64,000 bases of DNA from an uncultured Christensenellaceae bacterium (GCA_944380355.1 CALWHJ010000003.1:1-64000), one strand, 5' to 3'; numbered from the stretch's first letter, positions 35,586 to 45,641 are shown. Program-made: numbers and translations. The notes: generated from the sequence alone by a model not told the origin.

Positions 35586-36512
35586 TTACACCTTCAACAC
35601 AGACAAATCCATCAGTCCGCCTATCGAACAGAAGAAATCGTTGTATTCTTCCAAGCCTACGCTCTCAACGTTGTCAGGCAACTCGAGCTGCAATACGTTG
35701 ACTCCGTACTTCTCCGAAGCAGGCTTTCTCAAAAGTTCGAGTTTCTCTTCTCCGCCCGAAAGCACTATGTCTCTCAAATCGTTCTCGGGGAAACGCTTCT
35801 TGTAAAGGTCTATCGCACTTCTCAAAGTATTGAGAGCGTCGTTGACAAAATACATCTTGTCGTTTTTGAACTTCATCGACTGCATGGAAATTACGCTCTT
35901 GGACATAGAGTACTTGAACTTTTTATCTACGATAAAGCTTATTACAATCGCACTCTCTCTTATCTCTACGAACAAGTAGTTGTCGGGAAGAGTATCCTGT
36001 ATATATGCAAGGTGCTTGAGCGTGCAGTTCTGTCCTATATCTATGGATACGAGATTGCACATAAGCGTCTTTGCCATCTTCTGCATATCGCTCAGTATCT
36101 TGTTGTCAACGTACGTAACGAATACCTTAGACTGCTTGAGTCCGTCAACTTTGTTCTCGTCAACTATGTAATCAACTGTATTGTTACGAGCAAGTTTGTC
36201 GTCGCTGAATATCTCGTTTTTGATGAGCGCGACGGTCTTCTGCCTGTTGAGAGTAGGCACAAGCATCTCTCTAAAAGATATATTGATATTATCCAATATA
36301 ATCTTGACTTTTTTATTCTTTACTTCCTCGCCGAGTTCTCTCAGCGCGTTGATGACTACCGATTCGAGTTTTTCATAACCCTTATCGTCAGGCGAATCGA
36401 GATAGTCGCTGGGGGTAGCTATCGAATAAAGGCTGTTGATTACGACCTTCTTCTTGTTTGCCGAGCCCTCGAGTATTTTCACGGTATCACCGCTCAAATG
36501 CAAAACATACAT
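35586..36512 (-). CDS. pilM: Type IV pilus actin-like assembly protein PilM
   Basis: This 308-residue cytoplasmic protein has the divergent actin/FtsA-like fold of PilM. Visible parts include an N-terminal phosphate-1-like strand pair (VLHLSGDTVKILEG), VSIDIGQNCT in the middle, and DIVLSGGEEKL near the C-terminus. PilM binds ATP and the N-terminal tail of PilN and connects the membrane complex to the motor. It is slightly shorter than Gram-negative PilM (about 350 residues). It lies between pilC and pilN on one transcript. Confidence 0.88.
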   Translation of the reverse strand: MYVLHLSGDTVKILEGSANKKKVVINSLYSIATPSDYLDSPDDKGYEKLESVVINALRELGEEVKNKKVKIILDNINISFREMLVPTLNRQKTVALIKNEIFSDDKLARNNTVDYIVDENKVDGLKQSKVFVTYVDNKILSDMQKMAKTLMCNLVSIDIGQNCTLKHLAYIQDTLPDNYLFVEIRESAIVISFIVDKKFKYSMSKSVISMQSMKFKNDKMYFVNDALNTLRSAIDLYKKRFPENDLRDIVLSGGEEKLELLRKPASEKYGVNVLQLELPDNVESVGLEEYNDFFCSIGGLMDLSVLKV

Positions 36513-36532
36513 CTATTTTTTTCCTCCTTGTC

Positions 36533-37732
36533 TTAACCGATTGTTTCGTACAACGTAAACATAGGCATCATTACGCCCATAAGAACGAAACCTACTACTA
36601 CCGCCATTACCATCATCATCGCAGGCGATATCATTCCTATAAGTCTCTTGATTGCGTTGCCTGATTCCTCTTCGAAGTATCTGGCGGTCTGCATAAGTAT
36701 CTCGTCGAGTGCGCCCGACTGCTCGCCTACGAACGTCATCGTCATAAGCATAGGGTCAAATGCGTCTACGTGTGCAAACGCTTCGGCTATCGACGAACCC
36801 TTTCTGATTTCTACTACCGCTTCTCTTATTCTCATTTCGACGTACTTGTTGGTAATAATTTCCGCACCCATCGAGATTGCGTCGAGAAGAGGTATACCGG
36901 TCGCGTACAAAGTAGCAAGCGAACGTGCAAAAGTTGACGTGTAAATCATCTTTTGCAACGAACCGATTTTGGGTATCTTTATTATCATTTTACCTGTGAA
37001 AACCGCAACTTGAGGAATTCTCTTAATAATAGGAATAATTGTAATAAGTACTAATGCAATCATAGCAACTACATACCATTGATTGATAATAAAGTCTTTG
37101 ATTGCCATCAATACCTGTGTAGGCAAAGGCATCGGCGTGCCCTCAGGCATCATCTTTGTCATCTGAGGCATTACGAACACGCTCATTACGATAACGACGA
37201 GGAAACATACTACCAACAAAATGATAGGATAGCTCATCGCGCCTTTAATCTGGTTTTTCTGTTTTTGCTCTTTTTCGAAGTAAGTAGCAAGAGTGGTCAG
37301 CGATTCGTCGATTTTACCGTTCATTTCGCCTGACTTTACCATACTGATGTACATCGCAGGAAAAGTATTGTCCATCTTTGCCATTGACGAAGCGAGCGAT
37401 TCGCCCTTTTGCAGTTGTTCGAACAAATTGGCAAGTACCGCTCTCAGACGTTTTTTCTTTTTCTCAGTACGTTCGTAGAGCATTTTCATACTCATACTGA
37501 GGTCAAGACCGGCTCGCAGCATTGAAGACAACTGACTGCTGAATGCAATCAAGTCGCCCGTCTTCAAAGGCTTGGTGCGGGCTTGCTTTGCCTGATTGAC
37601 GATACTGTAATCAAAACAACGCAATCCCTGCTCGTGCAAAAGGTCTCTGAAATTCTTGTCGTCGGCGGCGACCATAGTGCCTTTGGTAACCTTGCCTTCG
37701 GCGTCGATTGCTTTGTAAGTATATTTTTGCAA
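36533..37732 (-). CDS. pilC: Type IV pilus platform protein PilC
   Basis: This 399-residue membrane protein has the two T2SSF/GspF domains and three membrane helices (about 165-190, 215-240 and 370-395). Signatures include FSSQLSSMLRAGLDL, and MVKSGEMNGKIDESL in repeat one with its counterpart FVGEQSGALDEIL in repeat two. PilC is the membrane platform that couples PilB ATP hydrolysis to pilin extraction. It heads the pilCMNO unit and has a good promoter about 35 bases upstream. Confidence 0.95.
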   Translation of the reverse strand: MQKYTYKAIDAEGKVTKGTMVAADDKNFRDLLHEQGLRCFDYSIVNQAKQARTKPLKTGDLIAFSSQLSSMLRAGLDLSMSMKMLYERTEKKKKRLRAVLANLFEQLQKGESLASSMAKMDNTFPAMYISMVKSGEMNGKIDESLTTLATYFEKEQKQKNQIKGAMSYPIILLVVCFLVVIVMSVFVMPQMTKMMPEGTPMPLPTQVLMAIKDFIINQWYVVAMIALVLITIIPIIKRIPQVAVFTGKMIIKIPKIGSLQKMIYTSTFARSLATLYATGIPLLDAISMGAEIITNKYVEMRIREAVVEIRKGSSIAEAFAHVDAFDPMLMTMTFVGEQSGALDEILMQTARYFEEESGNAIKRLIGMISPAMMMVMAVVVGFVLMGVMMPMFTLYETIG

Positions 37733-37767
37733 GTTTATCCCCCCTATTTTTTTACAATATCAAACAT

Positions 37768-37796
37768 ATTATAACACAGCAATTTTACGATTGCAA
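37768..37796 (-). promoter_or_regulatory. Promoter of the pilCMNO operon
   Basis: TTGCAA (37791-37796) and TATAAT (37768-37773) are 17 bp apart on the minus strand, 35 bases before pilC. Confidence 0.75.
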
Positions 37797-38650
37797 TATT
37801 AAATTTTTTGCGGCAAGTGCTCGAAATACGTCTTAAAAGGGTTGCTCTGCTCCCTACCGAGAGCTTAATTTTAAAAAATTTTGCATTTTATTGACGTATT
37901 TTTTATATTTTTTTAATTTATAACTATTAGATTAGGACGGGTTTTTGTAGCTGAAAATTTTACAAAAAAACCCTATTCTCGCGGTATCTGTTTAACGTAG
38001 TTTTAAGTAATTTTTGTCTATCGAGAACATTTTTGTCTTTAAGCTGAGGATCTTGAGAATATAATGATAGCGTATCGGACGCAAAGCTCCGGCATGCCAT
38101 CGCATAGCAATGCGCGAGATAACAACTTGCAGGATAGCAACTGACAAAACGGCAATTTTCAATCTGCGATACTTATGCGACTTGCATAATCTTTATCGCG
38201 CAGCTCACGCGGCAAACAAGATTTCGGCTTGTCCTTCTCCCATCCGCTTGCAAGCACAAAAAAATACTCTCGATATTTTCTTGTGCAACAACTTTTCACT
38301 TCTGTTTCTGCTCAACTTTCCACCTAGCGCACCTCTCGATTTCAACTCAGAATCATAAGCTTTTCGGATTGCGATTTTCAATGCAAAAAAACTCTGCCGC
38401 ACATTAAATTTTACTATTCCGAACGAGTAAAAAATTCCTCGATTTTCCGCGTTTTTTCGATGTGCGTTTTTTCGTATTTTCGCGACTGTTTTTTGCCATT
38501 TTTCGCACCTCGATTTTTAACTTTTTTTTACTGTTTTCGAAGGCAAATTTTTTAGCGTTTTTTGGGCGAAAAAAATATGCGATTAGCGGGCTAGAGCACC
38601 CTTTTTTCCGTACTTTTGAGCAAGCTTAATTTTTTCTTTAAAATTTACTG
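37797..38650. other. Long AT-rich non-coding stretch
   Basis: No supported gene lies in these roughly 850 bases between divergent pilC and the membrane protein gene. Visible items are an imperfect inverted repeat (GGGTTTTTGT with ACAAAAAAACCC, about 37937-37972), a small hairpin ACAAG/CTTGT near 38216-38235, and recurrent TCGATTTT-like motifs (about 38270-38520). The middle part (38060-38260) is richer in GC than its flanks. It may hold a decayed gene or regulatory RNA. Confidence 0.5.
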
Positions 38651-38679
38651 TTGACAAATCATTTAAATTGATATATTAT
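38651..38679 (+). promoter_or_regulatory. Promoter of the 553-aa membrane protein gene
   Basis: A perfect TTGACA (38651-38656) and TATTAT (38674-38679) are spaced 17 bp apart, 49 bases before the ATG. Confidence 0.85.
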
Positions 38680-38728
38680 AGTTGTATTACCAAACCAAAT
38701 AAAAAACCAAAAAAAAGGCGAAAAGATT

Positions 38729-40390
38729 ATGGAAAAAAAGAATACGAAAAATACAACAAATTCCTTCGTCTATACGACTAAGGACCCGGCTATTACGAGA
38801 GTTGTTTACACGTTGTTTATCGTGGTTATGTTGTTGACTCTCGCCGTTAACGTAGCTTCCATTATGTTGACTTCTTCCGCTAACCAACACAACGGTATGT
38901 TTTTCTCGGGCGGTCAGTATTACGTAGCTTGCGACGGCAACACGGACGGCGCACCCGGCGCAGTATTCCAGCAACAGTCTTCCTACTCAAGCGGTGATAA
39001 AGTAGGTTATGTATATTTTGACAGTAAGGGTATCGCTAAGGTTACCGTTTGCCAGATTTCTTCCGAAACCGACGGCAAGTATGACTTGCTTACCACCACC
39101 GGAGGAGAATTCAAAACCGGCGTAGAGAAAAATCAGATTCTCGGAAAATTCGTCAAAACTATACCTCAGATGACCGTTGACTTTGTATCCAACAACAACG
39201 GATTTATCTTCCTCAGTATCGCTTTAGTCGGTCTTACGATTGTAATGGGACTCATCTACTTCCTCGTATCACCCAGAGGTGCAAAGAAATTCGAAAAGAA
39301 AGACGAAGAGAAAAAAACAAGCTCTACTTCCGCAACCGTTGTTACAGACAACGCTCAGTTGCTTATGAAGTACATCTCTACCGACGATAATATCGAACCT
39401 CTCGAACTCGGCGAAAACGAAGTTACCGCTAACCTTAACGTCAACTATTATAACTCTGTTAAGTTGCACAGCGGTGAAGTTTATACCGTCGTCAAGAAGT
39501 ATCCCGAGGCTGTCAGAACCCTCGAAGAATACGGCGCAGCCGATATGGATATTATCAAGATGAATATGATAGGCAATACCGAATTCGAAAAGCTTATCCT
39601 CTCCTCCCACAAAGAAAAGACAATGTCTTTGCAGGATATAATTGATTTCACGAGCGCGCTTCCAGGCGTATACTGCGTAAAGAAACGCGGCGTACTCAAC
39701 TGGTCATTCAAGTATAAATCCAAGACCGTCATTATCGTAAAACAAGACGAAGACAACGACGGCTTCAAGGTTGCTGTCAAGGTTTATCCCGACGCCGCTA
39801 CCAAACTGAATATTATATACAAGGCTCTCGAAGATTCCACCTTCCCTATCGGACCTTTCTGGTATATGTTTAACAATTTCAGAAACCTTCCCGGCAACGT
39901 TATCAAATGGTTGATTAACGAGTCGCTCAAGATTTCCAAGTGGCAACAGATTAAGGCAGACATATTCAGAGATACGCCTACTCTCGAAAGTATGCAGGTT
40001 GATAAACTCGCTATCCGCAACGCAATTCTCTCCGGTACGAAAGAAACCAAAATGGATAAGTTTACCGTCATCACTCAAATTGCAGATAAGGACAGCGTAA
40101 AATACGACACCGTACTCAAGACAGGCTTTGGCAAACTGGATATGAACGACTACACCAAGGAAGTGACTATGCTCGTTCCTAACACCAAGAATTTGCAATT
40201 CAGTATTCTTACCAAGAAGACTATGGGCGATGCGCTTCTCACCTCCTTGTGTAACGAACTCGAAGATTTGTGCACGCCTCCTGCGGATTACGTAGCACCT
40301 GCCGCATCCGAACCCGAGGCGGCTCCTGCAAAACCCGTTGCAACTAAATCCGCTTCCGGTGCGAAAGTAGTAAAACGTATCAAAAAATAA
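38729..40390 (+). CDS. Membrane protein of unknown function, 553 aa
   Basis: I do not recognise this family. There are two membrane segments, at about residues 25-52 and 153-173. Between them is a domain of about 100 residues, probably outside the cell. After the second segment comes a lysine- and glutamate-rich linker (KKFEKKDEEKKTS) and a cytoplasmic domain of about 310 residues. The C-terminus is a Pro/Ala-rich tail (EPEAAPAKPVATKSASG) ending in KRIKK, which looks flexible and basic. The gene is monocistronic, with a strong promoter and its own terminator, and starts close to the pilus locus on the other strand. Codon use is like that of strongly expressed neighbours. Confidence 0.7.
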   Translation: MEKKNTKNTTNSFVYTTKDPAITRVVYTLFIVVMLLTLAVNVASIMLTSSANQHNGMFFSGGQYYVACDGNTDGAPGAVFQQQSSYSSGDKVGYVYFDSKGIAKVTVCQISSETDGKYDLLTTTGGEFKTGVEKNQILGKFVKTIPQMTVDFVSNNNGFIFLSIALVGLTIVMGLIYFLVSPRGAKKFEKKDEEKKTSSTSATVVTDNAQLLMKYISTDDNIEPLELGENEVTANLNVNYYNSVKLHSGEVYTVVKKYPEAVRTLEEYGAADMDIIKMNMIGNTEFEKLILSSHKEKTMSLQDIIDFTSALPGVYCVKKRGVLNWSFKYKSKTVIIVKQDEDNDGFKVAVKVYPDAATKLNIIYKALEDSTFPIGPFWYMFNNFRNLPGNVIKWLINESLKISKWQQIKADIFRDTPTLESMQVDKLAIRNAILSGTKETKMDKFTVITQIADKDSVKYDTVLKTGFGKLDMNDYTKEVTMLVPNTKNLQFSILTKKTMGDALLTSLCNELEDLCTPPADYVAPAASEPEAAPAKPVATKSASGAKVVKRIKK

Positions 40391-40407
40391 CAAGCCTTAC
40401 AGCAAAC

Positions 40408-40433
40408 AAAAGCCCGATATCAATCGGGCTTTT
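40408..40433 (+). terminator. Terminator of the 553-aa membrane protein gene
   Basis: A perfect 11-bp stem (AAAAGCCCGAT with ATCGGGCTTTT, 4-nt loop) ends in a T-rich run, 18 bases after the stop codon. Confidence 0.9.
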
Positions 40434-40751
40434 ATTTGACTTTTTGTTGTGCTTTTGCGCTGTTTTGTTGCGATTATCAATGCGTTTCCTCACGCAAACA
40501 CCCACACCCTGCTATAACTCAGAACAACCGCACCTTTGCAAAAAATTTGAATCAAACGCTCAATTGTGTGATAAGTTGTCAATCTTACGATATATGCCTT
40601 GCGCATTACTGCATGCACCGTTAAATTTTTTTGCTATTTGACAAAATATCAATCAATTCAACTTATGCAAAAACTCTTTTATTCTAATCGCTCGCTTTAA
40701 CTCACCTTACATAATTCAATAAGACAGCTACTCTTATCGCGGGATATAAAA
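40434..40751. other. Intergenic region between convergent genes
   Basis: I see no gene, promoter or notable repeat in these roughly 320 bases. Two overlapping 62-65-codon frames here share the same DNA in different frames and have no ribosome binding site. Confidence 0.5.
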
Positions 40752-40773
40752 AAGCACGGCATTTGCCGTGCTT
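40752..40773 (-). terminator. Terminator of the lipoprotein gene
   Basis: A perfect 9-bp stem (AAGCACGGC with GCCGTGCTT, 4-nt loop) is followed by a T-run on the minus strand. Confidence 0.9.
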
Positions 40774-40798
40774 CATATTTGCATTTATCAATTTCGGT

Positions 40799-41737
40799 TT
40801 ACGCGATATTCTGCAATTCCTCGGCGGTTATCTCTGCATCACCGTAGGTATATACGCTTTCACATACCTGCTCGCAGTTTATCGTAAGAACACCTTTGTA
40901 TTTTCCGCTGTAGATTTCCGTTCTTCTCCAGGCTACAAACTGCATAGCTCCGTCAATTTCCTTTATTGCAAAGTCTAATACCACAACGTCGTCCTTGATA
41001 GCAAATCCTTCCTCGTCGGCACCCGTTTGATTGAGGAAGTCGTCGAGAGCTACTCTGAACTCCGTCTGCATCATCTCGGGAGTACAGTTGAGCGACATCG
41101 AGCAGTAATAGGTATCTCCGACCTTATAAATTTTATCGTCGTGCTTGGGAGACAAGTTCTCTTTTTTGAAGAAGTTGTAAGTTGTAAGCTGGTCTTTATA
41201 AAGATAATTCTCTTGCTCAACGTCTCCCTCGAAAGCTACAAAGTCTTCCCATTTTTCAGTCATGAACTCGTCGGTTTCGCGGTTGTATTTTACCGACGTT
41301 CTTCTGCTGAAGCCTTTATCGTCGGAGTTATAGTTGGATTCGAACGCGTTTGCGCCGTCAAAATAATACTTCTTCGCGCAGCTGCCCTTATCTTCACCCG
41401 TACCGACTATTATTTCCTGAGAGTATATCTTATCGTCGACAATCTTTCTCGTAAGCTTTGTTTCTCTCGTAGCAAAATCCAATGCTCCGTTGAAAGCTTT
41501 GAATGAAAATCTCTCTTGTCTTGTATAATTGGTGCTGGCTATCCAGTTGTTGTAGGCCTCTACTATCAAATCGTGTGCACCGCTGTCCTGTGCGACGGTA
41601 GTGCTATCGTATTTTGCAAAGTTTTCGTCTTCAATCAATATCAGCTGAGTGATATCTCTTTCCTGACAACCCGCAAATGCGAATGCGCCTACAATTAAAG
41701 TAACTACTAGTAAAATTGAAACACATAATTTTTTCAT
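40799..41737 (-). CDS. Putative lipoprotein of unknown function
   Basis: The start at 41737 gives 312 residues and is preceded by GGAGG; the frame runs further upstream without a ribosome binding site. The N-terminus is a lipoprotein signal peptide (KKLCVSILLVVTLIVGAFA, lipobox FAGC), so the protein should be tethered outside the membrane. The mature part of about 285 residues is acidic, with alternating strands suggested by the hydrophobic pattern. I find no domain I can name. It is transcribed alone between its own terminator and an upstream gap of about 150 bases. Confidence 0.7.
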   Translation of the reverse strand: MKKLCVSILLVVTLIVGAFAFAGCQERDITQLILIEDENFAKYDSTTVAQDSGAHDLIVEAYNNWIASTNYTRQERFSFKAFNGALDFATRETKLTRKIVDDKIYSQEIIVGTGEDKGSCAKKYYFDGANAFESNYNSDDKGFSRRTSVKYNRETDEFMTEKWEDFVAFEGDVEQENYLYKDQLTTYNFFKKENLSPKHDDKIYKVGDTYYCSMSLNCTPEMMQTEFRVALDDFLNQTGADEEGFAIKDDVVVLDFAIKEIDGAMQFVAWRRTEIYSGKYKGVLTINCEQVCESVYTYGDAEITAEELQNIA

Positions 41738-41890
41738 ACTTTCCTCCAAAGTACGCATAGCGTACAATTCTATTAAACATAAATTTGGCCTTGTTGTCAA
41801 TAATTTAGCCGCTTTATCGGCATAAATATCTGTCAAAATAAAAGGCAAGTCGTGCGACTTGCCTTAATTGTTGCTATCTTTGCTAAAAGA

Positions 41891-43843
41891 TTAACGCTCT
41901 GCCTGTTCGATAAGACATTCGAAAGGACTAAGATTTATCTTGCCGTATTTGACGTTTGTATCGTTGTGATTGATAATAAATCTTATACTGTCCTTGCCTT
42001 CGCCTCTCTCTATGACTTCTACGCCGCAAGGCGAATCGACAGTCTTTATTTGCGCCGATTCGAGAATATCTTTTACGAGCAAGGGCATAAGCCCGTCATC
42101 GAGCGAGGTACCGAGGTACCAGACGTTTCCTTTGCCGCAGGAGTTTTTGAGTACTGCCGAGCAATCGTTGTAAAACTCGTCGCCGTAACGGAAAAGAGAT
42201 TGCGCTTTATCCGCCACGAGCATATCTCTGAAAACGCCCGCGCGCCCGCTTTTGCCTTGATAATCTCCCTGTCCTTCGAGTACGAAGCCGTCCTCGTCCT
42301 CCACGCTTTCGCATTCGCGCACATAGCCGCCAATCAAATCGTCAAGTCCTACGGGAATTACTTTGCCTAAAGTCAGATTGTTGTTCATATCCTTGACGGA
42401 CGTTCGGTATGTCATAATAACGCTGCCGCCGTCATTGACGTAATCCTTAATCCTCTTTCTCAACGTATCGTCGCATACAGTCAGCGCGGGGATTATCAGC
42501 AATTTGTAATTTTGCCACTCCCTTTCGGCGGGTATTACGTCAACGGGTACGTTATAATCGAAAAACGCCTTATAGAGTTTTTTCATTTCCTTTTGATTGT
42601 CATAGCTTATACTCTGCGGTTGCAACCTCATAGAGGCTAGCGAATCGAAAGAGTAAATCATTGCGCATTCACTCTTGAAAGGCGTAGCGAGAATTTCTCC
42701 GTATCCTTTAATTTCCTTAAAGAAGGACTGTGCTTCGTAGAATTTTCTTCTCGGTACGTTGTCGCAGTCGATTATGCCGTAACAAAACTGCTCCGCTCCC
42801 TTGGCTCCCTCTCTGTATCTGAAGTAAAGCAAACCGTCTGCGCCTCGCGCCACACTCTGATAGCTCCACATCTTTGCCTGATTGGGACGGGGCAAAAAGC
42901 CGTTGACGTTGTGCCCCTGCGCACCCATTATGGCTTCGGTGATAATTATGTTTTCGCCTTTGAGTCCGCGGGCATAGTCCAGACCGAAAGCTATTTCGTG
43001 AGGAGGCAACGGACGCATCTGTCCGCCCCATACGGGATAGTTGTTGTAAGCTACTTTGTCGATATGTTTTGCCGTATCGGAATAATCCACGCTCTTGTCA
43101 AGCCCTCCGCCCGGAAAATCGTGCAACACTACCGCATCGGGAATTACGCTTTTTATTATCTCCGCCTGTACTTTGATAAAATCGACGATATTCTGACTGC
43201 AAAATCTCTCGTAATCCAGTCTTAAAGACGGATTGTGCGTTGTTATAGTATTGTAGGGCAAAGGCACTTCGTCAAAAGAATTGTATTCCTGACTCCAGAA
43301 TGCCGTACCGTACGCATCGTTGAGTTTGTCTGTATCCTTGTACTTTTGGGCAAGATATGCGTCAAACTTGTTTTTGCATTTGTCGCACCAGCATACGTCG
43401 CTGCCCTCGTGTCCGAGTTCGTTGTCTATCTGCCACGCGATTATGTTTGCTTCGTTTTTGTAATGCTCGGCAAGCGCGCGCACTATCTTTTTGCAGTATT
43501 CTATATAAATTTCGCTGCTGAAACAATAGGTATGTCTGCCGCCGAAAACACGCTTCCTTCCGTATTCGTCCGTCTGTATGATATCGGGATGCTTATGGAT
43601 AAGCCACGCGGGAGGAGTAGCCGTAGGAGTACCTATGATTACTCTTAGCTCCCTTGCCTTTGCCTTGGCAATTATGTCGTCAAAATACGAAAAATCGTAC
43701 TCCCCCTCTTGCTTTTCCATTCTGTGCCACGAAAACTCGCCTATTCTTATGACGTTGCATCCCAGCTCGCAAATACGGTCAAGGTCGCCGTCAGTCATTA
43801 GATTATCCCATTGCTCGGGATAATAATCAACACCCAAAAGCAT
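41891..43843 (-). CDS. Beta-galactosidase, glycoside hydrolase family 42
   Basis: This 650-residue enzyme opens with the GH42 signature LGVDYYPEQWD. The acid/base glutamate is in AWQIDNELGHE and the nucleophile glutamate in IIITEAIMG. Four cysteines near residues 150-160 (CWCDKCKNKF) and CFSSEI upstream match the zinc cluster of this family. A trimerisation domain and a C-terminal small domain follow. It lacks a signal peptide, so it hydrolyses imported beta-galactosides in the cytoplasm. A GPH symporter gene 51 bases upstream on the same strand is the obvious partner for uptake. Confidence 0.93.
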   Translation of the reverse strand: MLLGVDYYPEQWDNLMTDGDLDRICELGCNVIRIGEFSWHRMEKQEGEYDFSYFDDIIAKAKARELRVIIGTPTATPPAWLIHKHPDIIQTDEYGRKRVFGGRHTYCFSSEIYIEYCKKIVRALAEHYKNEANIIAWQIDNELGHEGSDVCWCDKCKNKFDAYLAQKYKDTDKLNDAYGTAFWSQEYNSFDEVPLPYNTITTHNPSLRLDYERFCSQNIVDFIKVQAEIIKSVIPDAVVLHDFPGGGLDKSVDYSDTAKHIDKVAYNNYPVWGGQMRPLPPHEIAFGLDYARGLKGENIIITEAIMGAQGHNVNGFLPRPNQAKMWSYQSVARGADGLLYFRYREGAKGAEQFCYGIIDCDNVPRRKFYEAQSFFKEIKGYGEILATPFKSECAMIYSFDSLASMRLQPQSISYDNQKEMKKLYKAFFDYNVPVDVIPAEREWQNYKLLIIPALTVCDDTLRKRIKDYVNDGGSVIMTYRTSVKDMNNNLTLGKVIPVGLDDLIGGYVRECESVEDEDGFVLEGQGDYQGKSGRAGVFRDMLVADKAQSLFRYGDEFYNDCSAVLKNSCGKGNVWYLGTSLDDGLMPLLVKDILESAQIKTVDSPCGVEVIERGEGKDSIRFIINHNDTNVKYGKINLSPFECLIEQAER

Positions 43844-43894
43844 AAAAGCCTCCTTTTATCTCAACTAAATCTCAAATCGCCGCATATTGCGGTA

Positions 43895-45412
43895 TTAAAG
43901 TTTATCGTCGCTTGCGTCGGAATTGTCTTGCTTGTCATCCTGCACAGTCTTGTCTGCAAGTCCTTCGTAAGCGTCGTGCTCTGCCTGCGTATTGACAGGC
44001 TCGTCGCCCGCATATACAGCCTCAGCCAAACCTTGCTCTACAGAAGCCGTTTCGGCTTCCTTACGCTCTTTCAGCTCGTCCATTATCTGCTTGTAATATT
44101 TGTTCTTGAGTTTGTATTTCTTAAGATAAATCACAAGACACAACAGCGAGAATATCGCGGGGATAATTATCATTATTATTCTCATACCCGCTACCGTTTT
44201 ACTGCTCTGCGTTTCGTTGGCTACAAAGCCTATAAGCTTCAGTCCTACGCCAGAGATAAGCGCACTGAAAGCTCCCGCGAATTTTACGACAAACGTCTGC
44301 GTGGAAAAGAGTACGCTTTCGTTACGCGATTTGAATTTGTATTCGCCGTAGTCCACGACTTCCGAAAGAATTACGGTTACTATTACAAGCATAAATCCTA
44401 TTCCTATATTCACTATCGCACTGCAAAAACCTACGAATACCGCGCTCGTGGGAGCTACGTAGCCCGCCAAAAACAAAAGTGCAAAACCTACTACGGGGAA
44501 TAGACAAGCAAGCATAAACAAAATCGTCTTGTTTATCTTTATTCTCAAAATAGGGAAAAGGAAAAGCGCGCCTATCTGCGCTATGCCGGCAACAGCCGTG
44601 TATACGGAAAACAAACTTTCCTTTACACCGCATACATACTCGAAATAATAAAGCGCAAAACTGTTGGACAACTGGTATGCCAGATTGAAAAACAACGCTA
44701 TCATCAATACAACCAAAACTTGGTCGTTTTTAAACAGTACCTTAAGCATCTTCTTGACACTTGTCTTCTCTCCCGTGCCTACCGTAGCTATTACCCTTTC
44801 TTTGGTATTGAATACGGTTATCGCGGAAGTGATAACGAATACTACGCTTATGATAAACGCAAACCACGCAAAGCCCTTTATCTGGTCGCCTCCGCCTAAG
44901 CCCTTGACTATATAAAGTCCGCCGGAGCCTACTATCAGCCACGCAAAACTCGCAAACAGTCTGGGTATCGCGCTTATCTGGTTACGCTCGTTCTCGTTGT
45001 TGGTAAGCGCAGGCACCATGCTCCAATAGGGGATATCCATAAGAGTATAGGTCATGCCCCAAAGCACGTACATAAAGCCGATATACACCGCATACTTGAC
45101 GCCCGATATGTCTACGTTGAGATACAACAGTATAAGCACTACTGCATTGAGCAACGTACCTATCAGTATCCAGGGTCTGAATTTACCCCAACGCGTGCGG
45201 GTATTGTCTACAATGTAACCCATCGCCGTATCGTTGACAGCGTCCCATATCCTCGCAACCGCAAAAAGCACGCCTACGAAAGCCGCGTCTACCAGCCTGA
45301 CGTCTGTCAGGTACTTCATAAGAAAAGTAGATACTATCGCGTACACCAAGTCCTTACCGAACGCTCCGAGTCCGAAACTCAGCTTTGAACGCCACGAAAG
45401 TTTCTCGTCCAT
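43895..45412 (-). CDS. GPH-family sugar:cation symporter, probably for beta-galactosides
   Basis: The start at 45412 (505 residues) follows AGGAGGAAATT; the frame extends upstream without a ribosome binding site. The protein has twelve membrane helices and the MelB-like motifs LGAFGKDLVYAI, NDTAMGYIVDNTRTRWGKFRPW and VDYGEYKFKSR. A C-terminal acidic tail of about 60 residues follows. It is co-directional with the GH42 gene and probably co-transcribed, which supports a beta-galactoside or similar substrate. It resembles the symporter at 18446-20263 in family but not closely in sequence. Confidence 0.9.
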   Translation of the reverse strand: MDEKLSWRSKLSFGLGAFGKDLVYAIVSTFLMKYLTDVRLVDAAFVGVLFAVARIWDAVNDTAMGYIVDNTRTRWGKFRPWILIGTLLNAVVLILLYLNVDISGVKYAVYIGFMYVLWGMTYTLMDIPYWSMVPALTNNENERNQISAIPRLFASFAWLIVGSGGLYIVKGLGGGDQIKGFAWFAFIISVVFVITSAITVFNTKERVIATVGTGEKTSVKKMLKVLFKNDQVLVVLMIALFFNLAYQLSNSFALYYFEYVCGVKESLFSVYTAVAGIAQIGALFLFPILRIKINKTILFMLACLFPVVGFALLFLAGYVAPTSAVFVGFCSAIVNIGIGFMLVIVTVILSEVVDYGEYKFKSRNESVLFSTQTFVVKFAGAFSALISGVGLKLIGFVANETQSSKTVAGMRIIMIIIPAIFSLLCLVIYLKKYKLKNKYYKQIMDELKERKEAETASVEQGLAEAVYAGDEPVNTQAEHDAYEGLADKTVQDDKQDNSDASDDKL

Positions 45413-45620
45413 AATTTCCTCCTCATTTCTAATTACTCCCTTATTATTAGCAAAAAAACCTTTTCTAAAATACCGCCTAAGGCATTTTGCGATTTCAGTA
45501 CTCTTGCCAACCGGTTTTATTATCCTTCCTTTGAGTGTCAATGTAAATACCGAATTTTGAAAATCGTACAAAAAAGAGGATTTTTGACCGCCAAAACATA
45601 ACATAATCTTAAAATCTTTA

Positions 45621-45641
45621 GTTTTAAGGTTGTTTTAAGGT
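45621..45641. repeat. Tandem direct repeat in a divergent promoter region
   Basis: GTTTTAAGGT occurs at 45621-45630 and again at 45632-45641, one helical turn apart (11 bp). It lies between the symporter/beta-galactosidase unit and the acyltransferase gene. Such spacing is typical of sites for dimeric regulators binding in tandem. Confidence 0.5.
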
